Below, one piece after another: positions 1-8,540 of a DNA stretch of 10,000 nt (its first letter is position 1; each line of letters begins with the position of its first letter). A program made the position numbers and the translations under genes. The DNA lies in the NCBI GenBank assembly GCA_016946835.1, contig JACVTC010000047.1, forward strand, positions 367,501 to 377,500. The letters are read 5' to 3'. Below the pieces are notes generated by a model. The model was not told the origin of the DNA. It searched no databases and was given only the letters and a program-made list of their open reading frames with translations. Origin of the DNA: Neocallimastix lanati (nom. inval.). Taxonomy: Eukaryota; Neocallimastigomycota; Neocallimastigomycetes; Neocallimastigales; Neocallimastigaceae.

Positions 1-374
1 TCTTCTATTTATTTTATGACTTTTTAAAAACTTTTAAAATATGAGATACTTTGATTAAAAATAAACAAATAAAATAAAGTCTTTCTATTTTAAATATTTT
101 TTTTAATTTTTTTTTATTAAAACTTTTTTTTCTCTAAAAAAAAAAAAAAAGAAAAAAAAATTATTAACAATATTTATTCTATTTATTTTTAATCATTTTT
201 TTTCTTTTTCTTTTTTTTTCTTTTTTTTTTTTTTAATATTATTATCTGTATTTCCAATTTAATTTGCATTTTAATTATAATTGTATTTTTCTTTTTATTT
301 TTTTTTTATATAGAACTTCTTATTTTATAATTTATTTTTATTTTACATTTAATAGGTTTATTTTTTTAGTTTAT
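1..374 (-). other. 3' flank / presumed 3' UTR and terminator region of the membrane-protein gene
   Basis: No gene is visible here. On the minus strand this is downstream of the stop codon. AATAAA hexamers occur on that strand at 375-370, overlapping the stop, and at 336-331, either of which could aid polyadenylation, but the hexamer is common by chance at this composition. Long T runs occur on the plus strand (about 197-234), together with a mixed A run at 136-161. Confidence 0.5.
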
Positions 375-2532
375 TTACCATTCACCATTTTCTCTCATAG
401 TATGTAAAAGGGAGTGATCACTGTCAACAGTTCTGTAACTGAAACGGTTATCATCGTTAGTAGAACAGTAAGTAGCTCTTAAAGCAGCTCTGTAAGTATC
501 AGTAATGTTATCAACAGAGAATTCGTGTTCTTCTTCATCATCTTCAATATCAAAGTTTTCAATAGTAGCTTCTTGAATATCTGGAACAATTTGTTTGTAA
601 CCACCATCATTTTCATTGTTAGTTTCAGTATTAGCTAATTGTTCTAAATCCATATTGTTAATGTGATCTTCAATCATAGAAGTAGTCATATTATTGAAAT
701 CTGGAGTTTCAATAATTTCCATTTTAGCAACAGTTGGAACGATTTGCTTGTAACCTTCTTGAGCTGGTTCTTCTTCAGGTTGAGAAACAACGATTTCTGG
801 TTGTACTGGAACAAGAGTTGGCATTTGAGAGTTTGGCTGTTCATAATTTTCAACTTGAATTTCATTAGCAACTGGCTCTTCAATGTAAGAATTTTCTACT
901 GATTGTTCTTGAACGTATGGTAATTGTGTATTATCACCAAAGTTGTAAACATTACCAATTTGTGGGATGTTTCCTGAATTGGAGAAGATACTTTCTCTAC
1001 TCATGAAATTATCTTGAACAGGTTCATTCTTTTGGAATGGTGTAGTATCTATAATATCTTCATTGTAACTTGGTTTGTATTCATATGGATTGTTACTAAC
1101 GTATGGTTCATTTGGAGTATCATTCATAATATTGTAAGGATTATAATTTTCTGGAGACATTCCATTTCCATAATCATTGTTTCCATAATCATTATTAACT
1201 GGTTGTGCTTCCATTTCAGCCATATCAACTCCACGAGATTCATCATTATTATTACTCTTCTTCTTGTAAACATTAACTCCTACAGTAGCAACACCAACAA
1301 CAGCACCAACAGCAACTAAACTGACAACGGTTGTAGTAACAACATTACTACCACCTTCTTCCTTGTTTTCAACATTATTATCAGCACTAACATTTGAAGT
1401 ATTTGATACATTTCCAGTAGCTGGAACATTATTAACTTGTGGAACGACAGCATTTTGTGGAACAGTTGTATTATTACCTGTACTTGAAACAGCAGCACCA
1501 GCATTATTACCATTAGCATTGGTATTGACATTAGCATTTGTTTTATTGTTAGAATTAGAACTAGATGTATTGTCAGAACTACTGTTTTTAGAAACATTTG
1601 GATTGTTAGAACTTGGTGATGAAGTACTACTTTTTTCAATGTTTTTTTCTTTGGTATTATTATTATTTATTGGCTTTGCTATGTTTGAAGAACTAGAATT
1701 TTGTCCTTTTTCACCACCATTCTTTGCTCCTCCTGTCTTTGAATTACTAGTTGGAGCAGCTGCTTTAGTTGTAGTGGCCTTCTTTACATTTGAGGAGGTG
1801 GTTGGTTTTGGTTCTGGTTTTGGTTCTGGTTTTGGCTCTGGTTTTGGTTCTGGTTCTGGTTTTGATTCTGGTTCTATTATATTATTGCTGTTACCTTTAC
1901 CATCAACTTCTGGTTCTTCAATATCATTAACTTCCAAAGAATTATCAACATCTCCAACTTTCAAAGAATCATCATCTTCATTAACATCAAGATCCTTGGA
2001 ATCATCCTATATTAACAAATATATATATAAATAAATCTACAATTTAATTCATATACTTTTGATAGATAAATGCTTTTTTATACAATATAAATATATTTTT
2101 CTAAATAACAAATAGCAATAAATCAATAATTTATTTTAAAATAATTTTATAACATTATGTATATGTTAAATTAAACTTTCTTTTTTAATTATTAATATTT
2201 AATTTTATTTTATTTTTTAATTATTTTTCCAATATTCTGACTATAAACTACTTTCTTCATATCTATTTTATATAAGTATTTTTTTTAATTTATTTTTTAT
2301 ATAATTATTATTTTAAAAATATTTATAAACTTTTTTTTATTTATTTCATTTAATTTACTCCTCATATCCAATTTTAGGTTATAATAATATATTTTATTAA
2401 TTTAATTTTTATACAATGATTATTTTTTAAAAATATATATATATATTAATAATTTACCTCTTCCTCTGCCTTAACAAAGGCGAATAATAAAACAACTAAT
2501 AAGAATATCTTTAATAATTTTTTTGAATTCAT
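375..2532 (-). CDS. Two-exon gene: predicted type I membrane protein with glycosylated stalk and repeat-bearing cytoplasmic tail (sensor-like)
   Basis: This reads as a spliced gene, exon 1 at 2532-2458 and exon 2 at 2006-375, giving 568 residues and a TAA stop. The ATG at 2532 has A at -3. Residues 1-22 form a signal peptide: basic NSKKLLK, hydrophobic core IFLLVVLLFAF, likely cleavage after VKA. Residues 23-69 are acidic with short repeats, and 70-93 are Pro-Glu/Pro-Lys repeats. Residues 94-246 are a Thr/Ser/Asn-rich stalk with about a dozen N-X-S/T sequons and no cysteine. Residues 247-271 are a Val/Ala/Gly-rich transmembrane helix followed by YKKK. The tail (273-568) is acidic, Tyr-rich at 299-339, carries GYKQIVP at 443-449 and 494-500, and has the only cysteine (539). 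The layout resembles Mid2-like or Wsc-like fungal wall sensors, but there is no WSC domain, which needs cysteines, and I recognise no family. A sensor or surface-anchor role is inference. The gene model is strong; the function is unknown. Confidence 0.87.
582..755 (-). repeat. Twin GYKQIVP motif in the cytoplasmic tail
   Basis: GYKQIVP is encoded at 755-735 (residues 443-449) and again at 602-582 (residues 494-500), 51 residues apart. The two DNA copies differ at synonymous third positions (AAG/AAA, ATC/ATT), which suggests selection on the peptide rather than a recent DNA duplication. Weak similarity continues after each copy (EIIETPDF against ATIENFDI). It looks like a repeated docking or modification site in an otherwise disordered tail; the partner is unknown. 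Confidence 0.85.
1266..1343 (-). other. Transmembrane segment with basic stop-transfer
   Basis: The encoded residues, about 247-272, run VVTTTVVSLVAVGAVVGVA then TVGVNVY, a continuous apolar span of about 25 residues. It is followed immediately by KKK (273-275). With a cleaved signal peptide upstream, the positive-inside rule puts the N-terminal stalk outside (or in the lumen) and the long C-terminal region in the cytoplasm. It is the only hydrophobic segment after the signal peptide. Confidence 0.85.
1803..1875 (-). repeat. 12-base tandem repeat coding for Pro-Glu/Pro-Lys repeats
   Basis: On the plus strand this reads as GGTTTTGGTTCT units at 1804, 1816, 1828 (one base changed) and 1840, then a half unit at 1852, a diverged unit at 1858 and a half unit at 1870. 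On the coding strand it gives alternating EP and KP pairs at residues 70-93 of the protein. Such Pro-charged repeats usually form stiff, extended spacers. The number of copies is likely to vary between strains or alleles, because units are nearly identical in DNA. Confidence 0.92.
1914..1967 (-). repeat. 27-base coding tandem duplication (acidic 9-residue repeat)
   Basis: Two adjacent nine-residue units, SLKVGDVDN (39-47) and SLEVNDIEE (48-56), match in SL-x-V-x-D and in the underlying DNA. A third, more diverged relative, SKDLDVNED (28-36), precedes them. The segment lies just after the signal peptide, so it would be the acidic N-terminal tip of the mature protein. Confidence 0.75.
2007..2457 (-). 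other. Intron, 451 bases, phase 0, GT..AG
   Basis: The donor is GAG|GTAAAT at 2458/2457 and the acceptor is TTAATATAG|GATGAT at 2007/2006. The acceptor AG is the end of an in-frame TAG, so exon 2's frame closes exactly at the proposed boundary and could not extend further upstream. Both exons are in phase 0 across the join. The interior is very AT-rich with only scattered short frames. A branch point cannot be placed with confidence: a TTAAT lies a few bases before the acceptor, which is close, and other TTAA-containing sites lie further upstream. An extra small exon inside this interval cannot be fully excluded. Confidence 0.82.
2458..2532 (-). other. Exon 1, encoding the signal peptide
   Basis: This 75-base exon encodes 25 residues, M-N-S-K-K-L-L-K, then the core IFLLVVLLFAF, then VKA-EEE. 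It has the basic, hydrophobic and cleavage-site layout of an ER signal peptide. It ends GAG|GTAAAT, a good GT donor. Read without splicing, the frame meets a TAA at 2448-2446, four codons past the exon, so it makes sense only when joined to exon 2. The join is phase 0 and keeps exon 2 open. The exon is too short to be found as an isolated reading frame. Confidence 0.85.
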
Positions 2533-2537
2533 CTTTA
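2530..2537 (-). promoter_or_regulatory. Translation start context of the membrane-protein gene
   Basis: The coding strand reads TAAAG-ATG, with A at -3 as favoured for eukaryotic initiation. The ATG is followed at once by a convincing signal peptide, which decides the start. Further upstream (2538-2660) the coding strand is A-rich and the plus strand T-rich, compatible with a fungal 5' leader. No individual TATA element can be singled out in sequence this rich in A+T. Confidence 0.6.
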
Positions 2538-4139
2538 TTATTTTTATTTAATTTATTATTTATTATTTTTTTTATATTTTTTTTGTTTTGTTTTTTTCTT
2601 ATTTTTTTTTATTTATTTTATTATTTATATAATATTTGAATCTTAAAAACTTTAAATTTTAGTTTTATTGAATCGAATATATATTAATTTTAATTATAAA
2701 AAAGCAAATTTTATATATATATATATTATTTTTATTAGGAATTTTTCAATAAAAAAAAACCTATATTTTTTTATTATATTGATTTTATTCTTTTCTTTTT
2801 TTTTTTTTTCCTTTCCTTTAATAAATTATTTTTGTTATAAGGACAGTACGATATATAAAAAAAAAAAAAAAGAAAGAATAATCTAATACAAAATTCGTTA
2901 TTGAATTTGGTACTTTCTATAAGATTATAATATTTTTTTTTATATTTTATTTTATAAAATAAAAGTAAAAAAAAAAAAAAATTCTTAAAACATAAAAATG
3001 TTCAATCTTGTTTTATATATATATTTTTTTTTATATAACAAAGAAATTCAACTATTATTTATAATATATACATATAAAAATTTAAATGTTTAATATAGAT
3101 TATTGTTTACATTATATTTTATTTGTTTTAATTAAATAGTCTAATATTTGTGATTATTATTACTTAATATATTAATATAATACTGTAAAATATTATTAAT
3201 TATATATAAAAGTCAATGTTGAATATAATAATATTAACTTTATAATATTAACTTTTCTTTAAAATTAAATATTAAATTTTTATATTTAATACTTTTTTAA
3301 ATTATTACTTTTTATTAAATATTAAAATTTATATTTAATATATAATGTTTTACTTTCCACAATATATTATAATATAGTTTAATATACTAATGAACAAATA
3401 TACAAATGTAAAATTAAATAAATATAAAATAAAATAATAAAATATTTAAAATTTTTGTATAACATTAAAAAAAAAAATTTACACATTTTTATTAATAAAT
3501 AAAATTTTATTACTAAATATTAAATAATTTTAATTTTTTTTGTTTGTCATTCATTCTTGTATTTGCTTAACTCTAACCTTTAATTGATTACTTCAGAAGC
3601 ACTAGATTGATAATATATTAAAAACTATTTATTACAATATAAGCATTAAATAGAATTATTTTAATTTATATATTTATATATATATTATATTCAATTAATT
3701 TTTTTAATACTTATAAAATAATTATACTATATTATTTAATCTAGAAATTTTCAATTTTAATTTAAATAAATTAAACATCCATCATTTAATATACACAATA
3801 TTACACAATATATTATATTATATTATATAAAATAATAAAAATTATTTTAAAAAAACATATTAATATATTGGTAATATATTATAAATATATTATATATATG
3901 AATAATATAAAGCCTAAATAAAACATTTTAAAATAAATTCATAATAAAGTGTTTAACTTTTAATTGTATCATATGTAACTATTTAAAAATCATTTTCTAA
4001 TAAGTTAGATTATATAATAAATTAAATTATTTAATTTAAAAAAAAATTAGATTTATTATCCTAAAAATAAATTTATTGTTTTTTCTTTTTATATGAATTC
4101 TTATTTATTTAATTAATCTTAAAAGTTAAACTGTATGAT
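2533..4139. other. Non-coding AT-rich region upstream of the gene
   Basis: No supportable gene. G+C falls to about 5% in places (3241-3300). It holds the presumed promoter and 5' leader of the minus-strand gene at its left edge, A/T homopolymers (around 2793-2809, 2859-2871, 2968-2981) and many TA-rich tracts. One island of raised G+C, about 30%, lies at 3541-3612. The 72-codon frame at 2668-2886 is low-complexity Tyr/Ile/Phe/Lys and is not credible as a gene. Confidence 0.7.
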
Positions 4140-4210
4140 AAGAAAAAGAGAGAAATTGATAGATAGGCAAAGGAAAAGAGTAAAAAAAAAAAAAGAATAA
4201 GAAGAAAAAT
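4136..4210 (+). repeat. Polypurine tract
   Basis: Over about 70 bases the plus strand is dominated by A and G (AGAAAAAGAGAGAAATTGAT and onward), including a 13-base A run. This strand bias differs from the balanced A/T mixture around it. It may be a simple-sequence drift product or part of a promoter-like region; nothing in the neighbourhood identifies a gene it would serve. Confidence 0.5.
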
Positions 4211-5119
4211 ATAGTAATATAAGTATTATTTAAAATTTAAAATAATACCGATATAATTATAACATTAATATTATATATTATTAGTATACTATTTTTATCT
4301 AATTTATATAATCTATGCTATATATGAATTTCAAATATTAAAAAAAAAGTATGAATTTGTATCAGTGCTATATTTAAGAATAGATTGAATATAAGCCATT
4401 ATTTTGACCTATTATCCATTATTTATTAATGCATTATAAATATTTAAATATGTATAATATATATTTAAATACTTCAAAAAACCTATTATTTATATTTTTA
4501 AATATTCATTTTGTTAATTATTTCTAGTGTTCAATTTTTTCATAAATTTTTTATTTTGTATTTCTCTTTATTAAAATTATTCATATTCTTTTTTTATAAT
4601 TCTTAATATATTTGAGGCTTTTTTAATATTTACAACCAATCGTGATTAAGTTAGTATGTCACACAATATATTTATTATTGAACTAATTAATTATTCAAAC
4701 TTTAAATGATATTAAATTATATTTAAGTAACCTTAAAACAAAAAAATTAGAATCATTTAATAGATATTGAAATTTCTAATAAAATAATTAGTTTTTAAAG
4801 TTTAATCCCACTCTTTTTTTCCTTTTTTTATTTTCCACTTTTTCTTATATTAACTATATATATGTATTTATGGATACATAATGTATAAAATTATAGAATA
4901 CAAAGAAATAATAAAAAAGAAGATAGTTCATTACTTTTTCTTTTTTTTTTTTTTTTTTTATTTCATAAAAGAAATTCCACTTAATAATATTAACTATAAT
5001 AATTAAAACTATGATAAAATAAAAAAAAAATTAGAATCTCAAATTTAAAACATTACAAAATAATATTTTTATTAATTAATTGTTAAATCAAACTTTTTAA
5101 AATTGATGAATTGAAAATT

Positions 5120-5144
5120 AAAAAAAAAAAAAAAAAAAAAAAAA
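5120..5144 (+). repeat. A25 homopolymer
   Basis: There are 25 consecutive A bases on the plus strand, the longest A run in the window. No coding sequence lies immediately upstream that would make it the retroposed tail of a processed gene copy. Such runs are expected in this composition and are error-prone in sequencing. Confidence 0.9.
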
Positions 5145-5918
5145 GATCACTTTAAGAATTTATAATTAAAGTCCTTTTAATAATTAATATTTTTTATGAT
5201 TTGACATATTAACAATTTATTTTATTTTTAATTAAAAAACTATTTTTTATAAGTTTTTTTTTTTCCTAATTTTTATTTAACTTTCATTTATAGTAATAAT
5301 TTTGTAAAATTATTTAGATTATTATTAAGTGAATTAACATTACCTCTTTTTTTTTTTTTTTTTTTGTTATTATTACCATTTTAATTTTATTTTATTTTAT
5401 TGCTCTTTATTAATTATATTAAAAGTAGAACAACAAAGTTATTTTTAAAAATAATTATTATTATATAAATATATATATATATATATTTATAACATTCAAT
5501 TATTCTATATAATTACTATTATTATGATTATTTTATTTATTTTATTTAGGATAAAAATTACTTATTTTTATTTACATTCAAAATATTCCACAAATTAAAA
5601 TTCAAAAGTTTGTTAATTAATTTTTGAGGAGAAAAAATAATAAAACAAGTAATAATAAATATTTAAATTATAAAAATAATAAATATACTAAATTATTAAA
5701 AAATAATTTTTTTTAAACAAAAATAAATATATTAAATTGACAAAAAAAAAAAAAAATTAAATATATATAGATATATATATTTTTTATTTTTTATTTAATT
5801 TTACCTTTTCTGCTTGTTTGTGTATATATATGTATATAAATATATATAACTTCATAATATATATAATTAATTCCTTTTATGCTTTTTATAATTAATAATC
5901 AGTATATTTATATATTTA

Positions 5919-5942
5919 TTTATGTATCTATTTATGTATCTA
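5919..5942 (+). repeat. 12-base tandem duplication
   Basis: TTTATGTATCTA occurs twice in perfect tandem, followed by a further partial TATG. It lies in AT-rich non-coding sequence and has no evident function. Confidence 0.85.
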
Positions 5943-7438
5943 TGTTTTAAAAAAAAAACAAATAAAAATAAAAATAAAAATTTCAATATCCAATTTAATT
6001 TAAATGCTTAATAAAACATTTTCATATCTAACAATATTTAAATTTTAATTATTAGTAAAATATCAAATTTAAGAATTTAAGGGGTATTATTAAAAGTGAT
6101 AAATTTAAATTTAATTAATAATGATAAATTAAAGTTTAAAAAAAAAATAATACAAATAATAAAAATAATTTAAAAAAAAAAAAAAAAAAAGAATACTAAA
6201 TATTTAAATATATAATTATTATTTATATATTTAGAATTCATTCTTTTAAATAATTTTTTATTTCAAATAATTTTTTTTTTTTTTTAAATTTTACTTTATT
6301 AATAAAAGTATTAATTATTAAATCTTTATTTTAATATATAATAAATAATTTTAAATTTTAAAAAGAATTAGAGTATTCTATTATTTTGTTACTCATAACT
6401 ATAATATTTAAAATAAATTCAAGAAGGTGAATTATATAAATTAAAATATATATATATAATAAAAGAAATTTATTAATATAAAAAAAAAATATTTATATTT
6501 AATTTTTTTTTATAATACTTGTTCTAATTATTTTAAATTAGTATCATAAATGTTAATATTTCATATTATAAGGAATAAAATAATAAAATTATTTTTTATT
6601 ACTAAAAATAAAATTTAATTGAAATTTGATATTGAAAAAAAAAGGAGGAAATAGATACAAATATTAAATTTTGTTACTTAGATTATATAATGTTATATAA
6701 TGTTTGTATGAAATAATTAATAATTGTTATTTTCTATTTGTCTTTTTATTTTTTATTTTTTTTATTTTTTTTTTTTTTAAATTTAATTTTGATTTATAAT
6801 TTATATTAAATAATAATATTATTAATAATATCATATAATATTGTAAAAGATGAATAATAAAAAATACAAATAAAAAAGATATATAAAATATATAAAATTT
6901 TATAAAACATAAACAAAATAATTGTTTCACCTTAAAAGCAATACAATTATTTATTTAATTTATAAAAATAATAAGATAAATGTTCAATTAAATAAAATAA
7001 AAAATATTGATGATAAAAATTTAAAATAATATAATAATTGGCTTATATTCATAAAGGTATTGAGTTTGAATCATTTAAAAGTATCTTTTATAGGTAATTT
7101 GTGACTGACGTATTTACGAATTTCTTTCATGTATGTTAAAATCAATGAAACAAAGATTATTAGCTTAACAAAAGCAATAAATTATAAATATATTTCTTTA
7201 ATATTTATGGAAAAATATATATATATATAAAAAGTATTTATTATATTATTATTTTATTTTTATTATTGATATATAAAAATTAAAAATGAGACAAACAATA
7301 ATTTCGAAACTTGGTAAAAATAACAAAATGCTTATTCTTGTGATTTAAAAGTAATTAATTAAATAAAATTATTAAATATAAAAATTTTTAATTGGTAAAT
7401 TTGCTTTTTTCCTTTTGAATATAATAGTAAAAGTCCCA

Positions 7439-7440
<2 letters not shown>

Positions 7441-7476
<36 letters not shown>
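7441..7476 (+). repeat. (TAA)12 microsatellite
   Basis: Twelve perfect tandem copies of TAA, with stop codons in one frame of the plus strand. This rules out translation across it in that frame and fits non-coding sequence. Confidence 0.95.
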
Positions 7477-7479
<3 letters not shown>

Positions 7480-8540
7480 GATAAATAAGTAAATAATATT
7501 ATTAAAGTTATATGGCTAATACTAAATAACCTAATACTATGGTTATAATTTTGTTACTATTAATATTATATCATTAATTATTAATATTATTTTTTCAAAT
7601 AAGATATTTATTATTTAATAAAATTTATCCCTTTTTTATTTAATAATTATTAGATTAAAACCACTTTATATTATTATTTTCCATAATAATTATATATATA
7701 ATAATATTATTTATTCAATAATAAAAAGAAAAATTATTTTAAATCAGTTGAAAATCAAGTGAAATAATAATAATAATCATCTAATAATAATGATAATAAA
7801 TAATAACCATCTAATAATAATTAGTAATATTAATTAATCATAATAATAAATAATAATAAATAATAAACATCTAATAATAAAAAGTAATATTAATTAATTA
7901 ATTAATTAATTAATAATAACAAATAATAATAACAAATAATAATAATTTATAATTTTGAGAAGTAAAATAATATTACAGGAAAAAAGGAAAATATATATTT
8001 GATAAATTGATTTTTTATTATTTTAATAATACATTATATTATTTATTTTTCAATAAAAAAATATATATATATACATAAATAATTATAGTATAAAATATTG
8101 TATATGTATTTAATAAATTATATAAATATGAGGAATATTAAAAAAGAAAATTACAAGAAGTACAAAAAAAAAAAAGACTCCAAATAGTAATAAAATGATA
8201 TTATTGTAGTTTTAATATTACTTGGCTAAAAGGCTACTCAGAATTCTTTTTTCGGTGCTAATTAATTTTTTTTTTTATTGATATGAAATTATTAATATAA
8301 AGACATAAACTATAAATGAATGAATATGAGTAAATCATTTATTAATTAAAATTTAATAATTAAATTAATGCTAATTTTAGTTTTAATTTTATTTATTATT
8401 ATATATATATATATAATATTTTTTTGAAATAAATCATTTATTTATTTATTATTTATTTATTAACAAATAATAATTTTATTTGAAGATTATTTATTTCTTC
8501 AATTAATTAGACCAAATTTAAATATTATATATAATAAATT
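7477..8540. other. Non-coding AT-rich region with trinucleotide-type repeats
   Basis: No gene is supported. The stretch from about 7764 to 7946 is built almost wholly of TAA/AAT words with inserted CATC and TAAT elements (see the separate repeat entry). A small G+C-raised island at 8221-8262 (about 40%) includes the direct repeat GGCT-AAAA-GGCT. A TA tract lies at about 8396-8415. Confidence 0.7.
7778..7912 (+). repeat. Degenerate 30/60-base repeat cluster (CATCTAATAATAA) ending in (TAAT)n
   Basis: The 13-mer CATCTAATAATAA starts at 7778, 7808 and 7868, spacings of exactly 30 and 60 bases. The copies at 7808 and 7868 also share AGTAATATTAATTAAT at the same offset, so they are a 60-base duplication. 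The last copy runs into a TAAT tetranucleotide run (7891-7912). Next to it, TAATAATAACAAA-type units follow to about 7946. Confidence 0.8.

Larger units (their letters stand above)
375..2006 (-). other. Exon 2, encoding mature ectodomain, transmembrane helix and tail
   Basis: This exon holds 543 codons plus the TAA stop at 377-375. It opens with an acidic stretch directly after the splice site (DDSKDLDVNEDDDS). No ATG lies near its 5' end: codon 40 of the full protein, at 1964, is TTG and is simply leucine. The exon therefore has no start of its own, which supports its being a downstream exon. G+C is roughly 35%, well above the flanks. The C-terminus ends ...HTMRENGEW. Confidence 0.88.
4211..7440. 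other. Non-coding AT-rich desert
   Basis: I see no gene here. It contains homopolymers (T19 at 4941-4959, A25 at 5120-5144, T19 at 5347-5365, A19 at 6172-6190), TA dinucleotide tracts (about 5468-5486 and 5760-5780) and a 12-base duplication at 5919-5942. The minus-strand frame at 6930-6727 begins with GTG and encodes only Phe/Ile/Lys-rich low-complexity residues, so it is not accepted. A G+C-raised island lies at about 7081-7175. Confidence 0.7.

Noticed and set aside
663-1319. Shorter plus-strand frames of 79 and 101 codons, and minus-strand frames at 883-686 and 1639-1316
   Set aside because: All lie within exon 2 in other frames or on the other strand, and none has a plausible composition of its own.
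1363-2034. 223-codon plus-strand frame antisense to the membrane-protein gene
   Set aside because: It is the complement of the true coding exon. Its Phe/Leu/Val-rich, Gly-Ser-Gly-Phe repeat content is what results from reading the EP/KP repeat and Asn/Ser codons backwards, and it crosses the splice boundary into the intron.
2215-2275. Possible extra exon in the intron (minus-strand ATGAAGAAAGTAGTTTATAG frame, about 16 codons)
   Set aside because: It ends in a stop within a short distance, lacks convincing splice borders on both sides, and the simple two-exon join already keeps the frame.
2340-2385. Second donor-like sequence GAGGAGTAAATT within the intron
   Set aside because: It resembles the true donor GAGGTAAATT, but has no matching acceptor AG directly before a plausible exon.
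2668-2886. 72-codon plus-strand frame
   Set aside because: It is made almost only of Ile, Tyr, Phe, Asn and Lys, which AT-rich DNA yields by chance. It crosses T and A homopolymers and starts in TTG context rather than ATG.
5120-5144. A25 run as the tail of a retroposed element or processed pseudogene
   Set aside because: No element-like or coding sequence lies upstream, no target-site duplication is evident, and long A runs are frequent across this window.
6727-6930. 67-codon minus-strand frame with hydrophobic content
   Set aside because: It begins with GTG, not ATG, and its hydrophobic and then Lys-rich halves mirror adjacent T-rich and A-rich tracts.
7036-7076. tRNA-like box words (TGGCTTA ... 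GAGTTTGAATC)
   Set aside because: The spacing is too short for a tRNA, the B-box lacks the GGTTCGA core, and no acceptor stem can be drawn.
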